Shown in pieces: positions 37,750 to 45,892 of a stretch of 64,000 nt of DNA. The stretch covers positions 97,520 to 161,519 of the forward strand of contig NZ_VFAC01000004.1 of assembly GCF_007644105.1 (NCBI RefSeq). The letters are read 5' to 3'. This DNA is from Elioraea rosea. Its GTDB lineage: Bacteria > Pseudomonadota > Alphaproteobacteria > Acetobacterales > Acetobacteraceae. Below the pieces are notes generated by a model, which did not search any database, was not told the origin of the DNA, and was given only the letters and a program-made list of their open reading frames with translations. The translations under genes were made by a program, and so were the position numbers. Each line of letters starts with the position of its first letter. Position 1 is the stretch's first letter.

Positions 37750-38556
37750 TCAGCGTCCCTTGAACTGAGGCTTCCGCTTCTCGAGGAAGGCGCGGCGGCC
37801 CTCGATGTAGTCCTCGGAGGCGAAGCAGGCAGCGACCATCGCGTCGCCTTTCGCGCGGTCGCGCTGGCTCTCGTCCTTCATCGCCTCGTTCAGGACGAAC
37901 TTTGCGGTGGTGACGGTGAGCGGCGCGTTGCCGACGATGGTCGCCGCATAGTCCGCCACGTACGCGGCGAGCTCGGCATCGGGCAGAACACGGTTGACGA
38001 GGCCCATGATGCGCGCCTCCTCGGCGGAGAAGAGCCGCGCGGTGAACAGCATCTCCTTCGCGAAGGAGGGGCCCACCACGTCGGAGAGGCGCTTCATCCC
38101 GACATAGCCGTAGCCGAGGCCGAGCTTGGCGGCAGGGATGCCGAAGCGGCTGTCCTCGGCGCAGAGGCGCAGGTCGCAGCAGATGGCGAGCGCCATGCCG
38201 CCGCCGACGCAGGCGCCGTGGATCTCGGCGATGGTCGGCTTCGGGAAGCCGTGCAACAGCCCGTACACGCGCTCGGTCTGCGCGTTGTAGGCGCGCACGG
38301 CGTCATCGCCCTGCCGCTCGCTCTCGAATTTCGAGATGTCTGCTCCGGAGACGAACGCCTTGCCGCCCGCGCCGGTGACGACGACGACGCGTACCTCGGG
38401 GTCGTCGCGGAAATCGGTGAGGATGGCTTCCGCCGCCTCCCACATCTCCATCGAGACCGCGTTGCGGCGCTCGGGGTTGTTGAAGGTCATGGTGCCGATG
38501 CCGCCTGCCTTGGAGGCAAGCATCTTGTCGGTCTTGAGAACGAGGCCGTCGGGCAT
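37750..38556 (-). CDS. enoyl-CoA hydratase/isomerase family protein
   Basis: A 268-residue crotonase. The oxyanion-hole motifs are GAGGKAFVSGADISKFES at about residues 62-79 and EIHGACVGGGMALAICCDLR near 115-134. FGIPAAKLGLGYGYVGMKRL follows. The Glu pair of hydratases is not fully clear: the second position falls in the EIHG/CDLRL neighbourhood and the GYGYVG loop, so isomerase, hydrolase or lyase chemistry is possible. It lies between the CaiB-type CoA-transferase and TctC and should work on the CoA ester formed by the former. Confidence 0.9.
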   Translation of the reverse strand: MPDGLVLKTDKMLASKAGGIGTMTFNNPERRNAVSMEMWEAAEAILTDFRDDPEVRVVVVTGAGGKAFVSGADISKFESERQGDDAVRAYNAQTERVYGLLHGFPKPTIAEIHGACVGGGMALAICCDLRLCAEDSRFGIPAAKLGLGYGYVGMKRLSDVVGPSFAKEMLFTARLFSAEEARIMGLVNRVLPDAELAAYVADYAATIVGNAPLTVTTAKFVLNEAMKDESQRDRAKGDAMVAACFASEDYIEGRRAFLEKRKPQFKGR

Positions 38557-38567
38557 GGGGCTGCTCC

Positions 38568-39761
38568 TCAGATGATCTGGCGCGCGCGGAAGCCGGCGAT
38601 CTCGTCCGACGAGTAGCCGGCCTCGGCGAGCACCTCGTCGGTGTGCTGGCCAATCTCGGGCGGCGGCGCGGCGAGGGAGGACGGCGTGCGCGACAAGACG
38701 ATCGGCTGGCTGACGAGCTCGATCTTCCCACGCACGGGGCTCTCGACCGAGGCGGCGACGCCGAGATGCTTCACCTGCGGGTCGGCGAACACCTCGTCGA
38801 TCGAGTAGATCGGGCCCGTCGGCACGCCCGCCTCGTTCAGCGTCGCGACCCAGTGTGCCGAGGGCTTCGTCTTCAGCACCTCGTTGATCTCCGCGTTCAG
38901 CGCGTCGCGGTTCTTCGACCGGTCAGCCCCCTTGGCGTAGTTGGGGTTGGTGATCCAGTCCTCGCGGCCGACGACCTTGGCGAAGCGCTCCCAGATCTTG
39001 CCGCCAGCGACCGCGACGTTGATGTGGCCGTCCGCCGTCGGGTACACGCCGGTCGGGATCGAGGTCGGATGGTTGTTGCCTGCCTGCTTCGGCACCTCGT
39101 GGTCGACCAGCCAGCGCGCCGCCTGGAAGTCGAGCATGAAGATCTGCGCCTGCAGAAGCGAGGTCTGCACCCACTGGCCGAGGCCGGATTTCTGCCTCTC
39201 GAGCAGCGCGAGCATGATGCCCTGCGAGCAGAAGATGCCGGCGCAGAGATCGGCGATGGGAATGCCGACGCGCACGGGGCCCTGGCCGGGCAGGCCGGTG
39301 ATGCTCATCAGCCCGCCGAGGCCCTGGGCGATCTGATCGAAGCCGGGCCGTTCCGCGTACGGACCGTCCTGGCCGAAGCCGGAAATCGAGGCGAGGATGA
39401 TGCGCGGGTTGATCGCCTTCAGGCTCTCGTAGTCGATGCCGAGGCGGCCCTTCACGTCGGGCCGGAAGTTCTCCACCACCACGTCCGCCGTCTCGACGAG
39501 CTTGCGGAAGATCGCGATCCCCTCGGGCGCCTTCAGGTTCAGCGTCATCGCCCGCTTGTTGCGGTGCAGGTTCTGGAAATCCGGGCCATGCCGCGGTCCG
39601 CCGAGCGGCTCGCCCGCATCGAGGCCTTCGGGCATCTCGACCTTGATCACGTCCGCCCCCCAGTCTGCGAGCTGGCGGACGCAGGTCGGCCCGGAGCGGA
39701 CGCGCGTGAGGTCCAGCACCCGGATACCCGAAAGCGTGGCGGAGGCGGCAGGAAGCGGCAT
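38568..39761 (-). CDS. CaiB/BaiF family CoA-transferase
   Basis: A class III CoA-transferase of 397 residues from ATG 39761, activating a carboxylate with CoA taken from succinyl- or acetyl-CoA. It opens with GIRVLDLTRVRSGPTCVRQLADWGADVIKVE. The CoA-binding FQNLHRNKRAMTLNLK and DVVVENFRPDVKGRLGI blocks follow; the catalytic Asp lies about residue 170 (GPYAERPGFDQIAQG). The C-terminal AGVPTGPIYSIDEVFADPQ is conserved. It is the first gene of the operon and diverges from gntR across a palindrome. Confidence 0.93.
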   Translation of the reverse strand: MPLPAASATLSGIRVLDLTRVRSGPTCVRQLADWGADVIKVEMPEGLDAGEPLGGPRHGPDFQNLHRNKRAMTLNLKAPEGIAIFRKLVETADVVVENFRPDVKGRLGIDYESLKAINPRIILASISGFGQDGPYAERPGFDQIAQGLGGLMSITGLPGQGPVRVGIPIADLCAGIFCSQGIMLALLERQKSGLGQWVQTSLLQAQIFMLDFQAARWLVDHEVPKQAGNNHPTSIPTGVYPTADGHINVAVAGGKIWERFAKVVGREDWITNPNYAKGADRSKNRDALNAEINEVLKTKPSAHWVATLNEAGVPTGPIYSIDEVFADPQVKHLGVAASVESPVRGKIELVSQPIVLSRTPSSLAAPPPEIGQHTDEVLAEAGYSSDEIAGFRARQII

Positions 39762-39831
39762 ACTGGACGGCCCTCTCTTGCGTGCTGCTTGGCGTTTTCC
39801 GAGGCGGCTTAGCACCGGCGCGAGCGTGTGT

Positions 39832-39847
39832 AAACTGTTAACAGTTT
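39832..39847. promoter_or_regulatory. 16-base perfect palindrome, candidate GntR operator (site 1)
   Basis: AAACTGTTAACAGTTT reads the same on both strands. It lies 33 bases before the gntR ATG and 70 bases before the CoA-transferase ATG, in the divergent promoter region. Its size and symmetry fit a FadR/FCD-type GntR dimer site, and three related sites follow downstream in the window. Confidence 0.7.
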
Positions 39848-39880
39848 GCGTTTGCAACGCCGCGATGGCACACCGGGCGC

Positions 39881-40576
39881 ATGCTCGACACGCCGCCAGG
39901 ATCAGCCGGTCCGATCGACATCGTCCGCACCCAGTCGCTCACCACGCTGGTGCAGCGGGAGCTTGAGCGCCTGATCCTCGCCGGCGAGGTGAAGCCCGGC
40001 GAACGCATCAACGAACAGCACGTCGCCCAGCGCCTGCAGGTCAGCCGCGGGCCGGTGCGCGAGGCGCTTCGCGGCCTCGAGCGGGCCGGGCTCGTCGAGG
40101 CACGGGTCAACCGCGGCGTCTATGTGCGCGAGGTCTCGGTCGAGCAGGCGGTCGAGATCTACGAGATGCGCGGGCTGATCACGGGCTTCGCCTGCGCCCG
40201 CCTCGCCGCCGCCTCGACGGCCGACCAGCGGGCCGAGCTCGCCGCGATGGTGGCCCGCATGGAGCGCGCCGCGGCAGACGGCGACCAGGCCGGCTACTAC
40301 GAGATCAACCTCGCCTTCCACGACCGGCTCATGCAGTTCGCCGGCAACGCGCGCGCCAAGGCCATGTACGACGCGCTGGTGAAGGAGAGCCATCTCTGCC
40401 GGCGGCGAAGCCTGTTCAGCCCGCGCAACATGGCCGAGAGCAACGCCGAGCATGCGGCGATGCTGGATGCGATCCGCCGCGGTGACGTCGATACGGCGCG
40501 GCGCATGGGCGAGGAGCACATCGTCGGCGGGCGACGCCGCTTCCTCGACGTCGTCGCCGCCGGCACCGGCAGCTAA
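39881..40576 (+). CDS. GntR family regulator, FCD (FadR) subfamily
   Basis: A 231-residue repressor-type regulator. Residues about 17-85 form the winged helix (LVQRELERLILAGEVKPGERI, QRLQVSRGPVREALRGLERAGL). The FCD effector domain follows, with metal or ligand histidines in LAFHDRLMQFAGN, EHAAMLDAIRRGD and GEEHIVGG. FCD domains bind small carboxylates. Its gene diverges from the CoA-transferase/TTT operon across a perfect palindrome, and related palindromes stand before the hydrolase that follows and in the AbrB/second-TTT promoter region. It is the best candidate regulator for all of them. Confidence 0.92.
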   Translation: MLDTPPGSAGPIDIVRTQSLTTLVQRELERLILAGEVKPGERINEQHVAQRLQVSRGPVREALRGLERAGLVEARVNRGVYVREVSVEQAVEIYEMRGLITGFACARLAAASTADQRAELAAMVARMERAAADGDQAGYYEINLAFHDRLMQFAGNARAKAMYDALVKESHLCRRRSLFSPRNMAESNAEHAAMLDAIRRGDVDTARRMGEEHIVGGRRRFLDVVAAGTGS

Positions 40577-40589
40577 CTCCCTACAGCCG

Positions 40590-40603
40590 ACTGTTGACAC
40601 TTT
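40590..40603. promoter_or_regulatory. candidate GntR operator half-palindrome (site 2)
   Basis: ACTGTTGACACTTT, read on the other strand as AAAGTGTCAACAGT, matches site 1 at most positions. It lies 40 bases before the dehalogenase-like hydrolase ATG. The embedded TTGACA could instead be a -35 hexamer, although no good -10 follows at 17 bases. Confidence 0.5.
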
Positions 40604-40643
40604 CGCTTTGCGCGTCGACCGTTCGCGCGAACGGAGGACACCC

Positions 40644-41600
40644 ATGCCAGATGACATCGCCCCACAGAGCGCCCCGCCGGCCATGATCCCTTGGGGGAAG
40701 GAGCTGCTGCCAGGCTTCCGTCGCGAGCGCATCGATGTCGGCGGCGTCGGCATCAATGTCGCGATCGGCGGATCGGGGCCGCCGCTCCTCCTGCTGCACG
40801 GCAACCCGCTGACGCTCGTCTCCTGGCACAAGGTCGCGCCCTCGCTCGCGCAGGGCTTCACCGTCGTCGCGCCCGACCTGCGCGGCTACGGCGACAGCGA
40901 CAAGCCCGACGGCGGGCCCGATCACAGCGGCTACTCGTTCCGCACCATGGCGAACGACAACGTCGCCGTGATGGAGAAGCTCGGCTTCGGCCGCTTCGGC
41001 GTGGCCGGGCATGACCGCGGCGCGCGCGTCGGCTTCCGCATGGCGCTCGACCATCCCGAGAAGGTCACGCGGCTCGCAGCGCTCGACATCGTGCCGACGC
41101 ACCACGTGCTCTCGAACGTCACCCTCGGCTGGGGGCTCGAGGCGTATCACTGGTTCTTCATGGCGCAGAAAGCGCCCTTCCCCGAGAAGCTGCTCTGCGC
41201 CGACCTCGCCTATTACATCTCATACAAGCTGAACAAGAAGGGGGTCGGACTCGAGATCTTCAGCGCCGAGGCCATGGCGGAGTACGTCCGCTGCACCACG
41301 CCAGAGCAGATCCACGCCGTGTGCGAGGACTATCGCGCGACCGTCTCGGTCGACTTCGCGATGGACACCGCCGATTTCGGAAAGCGGACGATCGCCGCGC
41401 CCGTCCTCGTGCTCTGGGGCTCGAACAGCCATTGCGGCCGGCACTTCAAGCCGCTCGAGGCCTGGGCCCCCTGGGCACCCGACCTTCGCGGCTGGCCGGT
41501 GCCGACGGGCCACTACCCCGCCGAGCACCGGCCCGAGCTCGTCTACGATCCGTTCTGGCGCTTCTTCTCAGGCAGCGAACCCGTTCCTTACAAGGAATGA
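40644..41600 (+). CDS. alpha/beta hydrolase, fluoroacetate dehalogenase-like
   Basis: A 318-residue alpha/beta hydrolase with an aspartate nucleophile. LLLHGNPLTLVSWHK is the oxyanion segment; GHDRGARVGFRMALDHP gives Asp124 with Arg125 and Arg128, the carboxylate-binding pair of fluoroacetate dehalogenases. YHWFF (His169-Trp170) corresponds to the fluoride pocket, and GHYPAEHRPEL carries the general base. Epoxide hydrolase activity on a small acid is the alternative. The ATG at 40644 has ACGGAGGAC upstream. It follows gntR and a GntR-type site, so it is likely induced by the same acid. Confidence 0.85.
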   Translation: MPDDIAPQSAPPAMIPWGKELLPGFRRERIDVGGVGINVAIGGSGPPLLLLHGNPLTLVSWHKVAPSLAQGFTVVAPDLRGYGDSDKPDGGPDHSGYSFRTMANDNVAVMEKLGFGRFGVAGHDRGARVGFRMALDHPEKVTRLAALDIVPTHHVLSNVTLGWGLEAYHWFFMAQKAPFPEKLLCADLAYYISYKLNKKGVGLEIFSAEAMAEYVRCTTPEQIHAVCEDYRATVSVDFAMDTADFGKRTIAAPVLVLWGSNSHCGRHFKPLEAWAPWAPDLRGWPVPTGHYPAEHRPELVYDPFWRFFSGSEPVPYKE

Positions 41601-41666
41601 TCGGCAGGTGAGGTAACCTCCACCGAGGCGGAGGCGAAGCGTGGGCACAACGAAGGAGATCCTCCG

Positions 41667-42689
41667 ATGCGCCCTGCCTCGATCCTTGGCCGGCTTCTGC
41701 GTGGCTCGGTAGCCCTCGCGCTCGCCGCAACCCTTTTCGAGCCTGTACCCGCATCGGCGTCGGACCAGAAGACGATCGCCGAACAGCTCGTCGATGCGTT
41801 CGAGGGCGTGTTCGGCGTCCATGCCGGGGCACGGCGAAGCGGCGCCAAAGGGGTGTGCGCGACCGGCGAGTTCATTGCGACGGGCGCGGCCGCCCATCTG
41901 ACGAAGGCGGCCACGCTGCGCGAGGGCGTGCGTGCTCCCGTACTGGCGCGCTTCTCCGTCGGCGGCGGCAATCCGAATGCGCCGGATGCATCGCCTTCCG
42001 TGCGCGGCCTCTCCTTCGCGATCGAGGGTCCGGGCGGCGAGGCGCACGAGTTCGTGCTGATCAATGCACCGGTCTTCGGCGCGCGGACGCCGGAGAGCTT
42101 CCTGACCTTCCTGCGCGTGCGACAGGCGGACCCCGCGACGGGACGCGTCAATGCCGAGGCCGTCGCCGCAGCCAACGCCGCCCATCCCGACTGGGCGCCG
42201 CAGATGGCCTATCTCCGCGAGAATGCGCCACCCGCAAGCTATGCGACGGCGCCGTATTTCGGGGTCAACAGCTTCGTCCTCGTCGATGCCGCCGGAGCCC
42301 GCCGCCATGCGCGATGGACCTTCGAGCCGGTCGCCGGGCGGGTTGGCCTGACGGCGGAGGAACGCGCCTCCCGCCCGCGCGACTTCCTGGACACTGAGCT
42401 GCGCGACCGCCTCGGCCGCGGCCCGGCGGAGTGGCGCGTGCTTCTGACGCTCGCCGCCCCGGGTGATGCCGTCGACGATGCCGTAACCGCCTGGCCGGCC
42501 GACCGGGAGACGCTGCAGGTCGGGCTTCTCCGCATCACCGCGGCCGATGCGGCGGGAACGAAGGGCGCGTGCGACGGGCGCTTCTTCAACCCGACACTCC
42601 TGCCCGACGGGATCGAGCCGTCGAACGATCCGATCCTGACGATCCGAGCGGAGGTCTATGCGGTGTCGCTCTCGCGGCGAAGCAACTGA
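41667..42689 (+). CDS. exported catalase-related peroxidase (SrpA-like)
   Basis: A 340-residue, small heme catalase-fold protein. A signal peptide of about 32 residues ends in SASA, so it is periplasmic. The distal His is in VHAGARRSGAKGV, heme-pocket residues follow in LARFSVGGGNPNAPDASPSVRG, and the proximal Tyr is in RAEVYAVSLSRR. The tetramerisation parts of full catalases are missing, as in SrpA/KatA-like minimal catalases that act as peroxidases. It lies 66 bases after the hydrolase gene and converges with the SDR gene. Confidence 0.88.
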   Translation: MRPASILGRLLRGSVALALAATLFEPVPASASDQKTIAEQLVDAFEGVFGVHAGARRSGAKGVCATGEFIATGAAAHLTKAATLREGVRAPVLARFSVGGGNPNAPDASPSVRGLSFAIEGPGGEAHEFVLINAPVFGARTPESFLTFLRVRQADPATGRVNAEAVAAANAAHPDWAPQMAYLRENAPPASYATAPYFGVNSFVLVDAAGARRHARWTFEPVAGRVGLTAEERASRPRDFLDTELRDRLGRGPAEWRVLLTLAAPGDAVDDAVTAWPADRETLQVGLLRITAADAAGTKGACDGRFFNPTLLPDGIEPSNDPILTIRAEVYAVSLSRRSN

Positions 42690-42706
42690 GGCGGGCGCGA
42701 TGGCAC

Positions 42707-42740
42707 GCGAAGGGCCCCTTCTTCAGAGCAGGCCTTTCGC
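42707..42740. terminator. hairpin between convergent catalase and SDR genes
   Basis: GCGAAGGGCC (42707-42716) pairs with GGCCTTTCGC (42731-42740) with one mismatch around a 14-base loop. A smaller GAAGGG/CCCTTC palindrome lies inside. It covers the SDR stop codon and ends 51 bases after the catalase stop. Confidence 0.5.
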
Positions 42741-43514
42741 GATGCCGCCATCGACATTCACCGTCTGGCCGGTGACGTAGCCGGCCAAAGGGCTCGCGAG
42801 CCACACCACCATCGCGGCGACCTCGTCGGGCTCGCCGAAACGCCCGAGCGGGATCTCGTGCGTAAACTCGGCGATGATCTCCTCGCGCGTGACGCCTCGC
42901 TCGGCCGCCATCCTGTCGGCCCGGTCGGTCCAGAGCCGGGTGAGCGTGCGGCCAGGCGCGACCGAGTTGATGCGGATGCCCTCGGGCGCGAGCTCGCCCG
43001 CCAATGTCTTCACGAGCCCGAGCAGACCCGCCTTGTGCACGTTGGAGACGACCTGGTGCGCATGCGGCTGCCGCGCCGAGGCGGCACCGAGGATGACGAT
43101 CGCCGGCCCCTCGCCCTTCCTCAGATGCGGCAGCGCGGCGCGCACAAGCCGCACGGCGGAGAGCACGTTGAACGTGTAGTTGCCGAGCCAGTCCTCGTCG
43201 GTGAGCTTCTCGAAGGCGGAGCGGATCGACCCGCCCACGCAATCGATCACCGCATCGAGCCCGCCGAGCGCTGCGGTCGCCTTGGCGACAAGCGCGTCTG
43301 CCTCACCCGCGAAGGTGACATCGGCGGCGAAGGCCTCCGGCGCGTTGCCCGTGGCTTCGCCGATCGCGGCCGCGGCGTCGGCGATGTCGGCGGCGTTACG
43401 CGATGCGATGGCGACACGCGCACCCTCTGCGGCGAGCATCCGCGCGGTGGCCAGCCCGATGCCAGCCGATGCGCCGACGACGAGCACGCGACGCCCTTCA
43501 TACCTGAGATCCAC
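42723..43514 (-). CDS. SDR family protein lacking the catalytic tyrosine
   Basis: A 263-residue short-chain dehydrogenase-fold protein. VVGASAGIGLATARML is a normal coenzyme site, and CVGGSIRS replaces the NNAG motif. After ILGAASARQPHAH the expected YxxxK reads SNVHK, so Lys is kept and Tyr is replaced by Ser. YVTGQTVNVDGG ends it normally. It overlaps the AbrB-family gene by 17 bases, so the two are transcribed together. The reaction may be non-redox or have altered acid-base catalysis. Confidence 0.83.
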   Translation of the reverse strand: MDLRYEGRRVLVVGASAGIGLATARMLAAEGARVAIASRNAADIADAAAAIGEATGNAPEAFAADVTFAGEADALVAKATAALGGLDAVIDCVGGSIRSAFEKLTDEDWLGNYTFNVLSAVRLVRAALPHLRKGEGPAIVILGAASARQPHAHQVVSNVHKAGLLGLVKTLAGELAPEGIRINSVAPGRTLTRLWTDRADRMAAERGVTREEIIAEFTHEIPLGRFGEPDEVAAMVVWLASPLAGYVTGQTVNVDGGIAKGLL

Positions 43515-44625
43515 TGATCCTCCTTTCGACGATGCGATAGAGACCGAACACGGGAAGAATGGTTGCCGCGATCACGGCGATGCGGACGATCTGGAACGCA
43601 GTCACCGCCGTTGCGTCGAGGCGCATGATCTTCGCCGTCAGCACCATCTCGGTGATGCCTGCCGGCGCGACGGCGAGGAAGGCCGCGGCATAGGGCAGGC
43701 CCGTCGCGGCTGCAAGCAGGGCGCCGCCGGCCGCCGCGGCGACCACGAGCAGCACCGCAACCGCAAGCCCGCCGAGCGCCACGCGCGGCAGGCGAAGCAG
43801 GCTCTCGCGTCGGAAGCGCACGCCGAGCGCGATGCCGATCGCGATCTGCGCCACCACGAGCGCGCCCCACGGCACTGCCGCACGGAACGGCTCGACGGCG
43901 GCGAAGACGGCCGCGCCGAGCATCGGACCGACGAGCCAGGGGTTGGGGAACCCCGCAGGCATCAGCGCCCAGGCGCAGACGAGCGCGCCAGGCATGAGTG
44001 CCACCCAGGCCCATGGGTGAACGCCTTCCGCAGGCGCCTCCTCGATGCTCCCGCCTGTGCCGAAGGCGACGACGAGCACAGGAACCATCAGCACCACGAC
44101 GAAGACGCGGATGGCATGCACCGTCGCCACCGCATCGGCATCGCCGCCATGCCGGCGCGCGACCTGCGCCATGTCGGCCATGCCGGCCGCGGCGGTGGCG
44201 AAGAACGCGGTGCGCGCATCGACGCGCGCAAGCGGGCGGAGCAGGAAGGCCGCGGCCGTCGTCACGGCGATGACGCCGATGGTCGCCACCACGATCGCAG
44301 GCGCGAGCGAGATCGTTCCACCGAGCACCGCCGGCGTCATCCTGAGCCCGATCGCCACGCCGACCACCGCCTGGCCGATCTGCCGACCAGCCGGGACCGG
44401 CGCGAGCGAGAGCCCGTAGGCAGAGGCGGCCGCGGTGGCCACCATCGGGCCGATCATCCAGGCGAGCGGCACGCGAAGCCACCAGGCGACGACGCCGCCA
44501 GCAAGGCCAAGCGCGAGGCCGAGCGCGATGGCCCGCGGCTTCAGCGAGTTGAGCTTCGGCAGGCGGGACATGACCGTCGCGCGTTTCGCAGCTTGCGGCG
44601 CGGGGGGCGGCGGGGCGTCGTTCAT
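43498..44625 (-). CDS. AbrB family membrane protein (PF05145 type)
   Basis: A 375-residue integral membrane protein with about ten helices in two similar halves. The repeat signature is seen in VAWWLRVPLAWMIGPMVATAAASA and again in ALMPAGFPNPWLVGPMLGAAVFA. ATAAAGMADMAQVARRHGGDAD and APAGITEMVLTAKIMRLDA are the matching central stretches. Despite the family name it is not the AbrB DNA-binding regulator; members are possible permeases. It heads a two-gene unit with the atypical SDR and diverges from the second TTT set. Confidence 0.88.
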   Translation of the reverse strand: MNDAPPPPAPQAAKRATVMSRLPKLNSLKPRAIALGLALGLAGGVVAWWLRVPLAWMIGPMVATAAASAYGLSLAPVPAGRQIGQAVVGVAIGLRMTPAVLGGTISLAPAIVVATIGVIAVTTAAAFLLRPLARVDARTAFFATAAAGMADMAQVARRHGGDADAVATVHAIRVFVVVLMVPVLVVAFGTGGSIEEAPAEGVHPWAWVALMPGALVCAWALMPAGFPNPWLVGPMLGAAVFAAVEPFRAAVPWGALVVAQIAIGIALGVRFRRESLLRLPRVALGGLAVAVLLVVAAAAGGALLAAATGLPYAAAFLAVAPAGITEMVLTAKIMRLDATAVTAFQIVRIAVIAATILPVFGLYRIVERRISGSQV

Positions 44626-44676
44626 TGAACCGGTTGCGGCATCATGGTCGCGGCAGGCTCTGCGCGATGCTGCAAA

Positions 44677-44693
44677 GTGTCAACGGTTGACAC
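44677..44693. promoter_or_regulatory. candidate GntR operator palindrome (site 3)
   Basis: GTGTCAACGGTTGACAC is a 17-base palindrome with only the central base unmatched. It lies 51 bases before the AbrB-family start in the divergent gap 44626-44864, and it shares the TGTCAAC core with sites 1, 2 and 4. Confidence 0.65.
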
Positions 44694-44768
44694 AATGGCG
44701 GCTACCCGTCGGCCTGGGCATGGGAAATGGGCAGAAAACGTCGCCCAACCGCGGCGAAACGACCAGCG

Positions 44769-44784
44769 TTGACGGTTGACAGTT
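44769..44784. promoter_or_regulatory. candidate GntR operator (site 4)
   Basis: TTGACGGTTGACAGTT, on the other strand AACTGTCAACCGTCAA, contains two TTGAC half sites. It lies 80 bases before the TctC gene of the second TTT set. It resembles site 1 (AACTGT then AAC) closely. The rest of the 239-base gap shows no further feature I can name. Confidence 0.55.
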
Positions 44785-44864
44785 CCCCGGCCTAGAGATG
44801 GACCCGGAAACGAACACCCCTTCGCCACGCAGCGCCAAGGGGGAACCCTACGGGAGGAACGCGC

Positions 44865-45875
44865 ATGACCCTACGCCGGAACGCCGTCTCGCGCCGCACG
44901 CTGCTCGCCGCCGCCGGTGGCGCCGCGCTCGCAGCACCTGCCACGCTGCGCGCTCAGGGCGCCTACCCCGAGCGGCCGCTCACCATCCTCGTGCCCTTCG
45001 CGACCGGCGGCTACAACGACCGCTACGCCCGCGCCATCGCGCCGTTCCTGCAGAAGCATTTCGGCCAGCCCGTCGTCGTGCAGAACCGCCCGGGCGGGTC
45101 GACGATGCTCGGCAACATGTTCTACCTGCAGCAGCCCGATGACGGGTACATGGTGATGGTCCACTCGGCCGGGCCGTTCATTCCCCTGTCGATCCTGACG
45201 CGGAACGCGCAGTACAAGGCCGACGATTTCTGGATGATCAACCTGCCCTCGCGCGATTCCACGCTTCTCGCCTGCGCGACAAACAAGCCGTTCAACACGG
45301 TCGAGGAGGTGATCGCGCAGCTGAAGCGCGACCCGCGCTCGATCAGCGTCGGTGTCCAGCCGGCCTCGGCGGACCTCGTGAACCTTGCGCTGCTGATGCA
45401 GGGCCACGGCATCGACCGCTCGCGCATGCGCATCGTAACCTATGACGGCGGCGGCCCGGCGCGCACCGCGACGATGGGCGGGCATGTCGATGTCGGCTTC
45501 GTCGGCGGCGAGGGCTTCCTGCCGGTGAAGGACCGCATCCGGCCGCTGCTCGCCTTCGCCGACGAGAAGGTCGATGGCTTCGAGGAGACGCCGCTGATCA
45601 CCGACCATGCCAAGGCAGCAGGCTTCGCGGACGAGTTCGTCGATGGCTCGCAGCGCGGCTTCGTCGTCTCGAAGAAGTTCCGCGACGCGGCGCCCGAGCG
45701 CTACCGCATCATGGCGCAGGCGATCGAGCGCGCGACGAAGGACCCCGAATGCGTCACGACGCTGAAGGGCCAGCAACTCGCCACCACCTGGTATGGGCCG
45801 GAAGCCTCGAACCAGGCCTATCTCCGCTCCGCCTCGCTGATGGAGAAGTACTCCGACCTCCTGAAGCAGGCCTGA
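44865..45875 (+). CDS. tctC: second TTT set, periplasmic binding protein TctC (Bug)
   Basis: A 336-residue Bug protein. A twin-arginine-like signal (SRRTLLAAAGGAALAAPATLRAQ) is followed by LTILVPFATGGYNDRYARAI, in which Tyr-Asn replace the usual Ser-Asp of the ligand turn. VVVQNRPGGSTMLGNMFYLQQ is the second contact loop. These changes suggest a ligand different from that of the other two Bug proteins in the window. GGAGGAACGCGC precedes the ATG. TctB and TctA follow directly. Confidence 0.9.
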   Translation: MTLRRNAVSRRTLLAAAGGAALAAPATLRAQGAYPERPLTILVPFATGGYNDRYARAIAPFLQKHFGQPVVVQNRPGGSTMLGNMFYLQQPDDGYMVMVHSAGPFIPLSILTRNAQYKADDFWMINLPSRDSTLLACATNKPFNTVEEVIAQLKRDPRSISVGVQPASADLVNLALLMQGHGIDRSRMRIVTYDGGGPARTATMGGHVDVGFVGGEGFLPVKDRIRPLLAFADEKVDGFEETPLITDHAKAAGFADEFVDGSQRGFVVSKKFRDAAPERYRIMAQAIERATKDPECVTTLKGQQLATTWYGPEASNQAYLRSASLMEKYSDLLKQA

Positions 45876-45892
45876 GAACGGCGGTCGCGGCG

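Noticed and set aside
43498..44625. AbrB-family gene as a transcriptional regulator
   Set aside because: The protein is almost entirely transmembrane helices with no DNA-binding domain; the regulator name is a historical mislabel.
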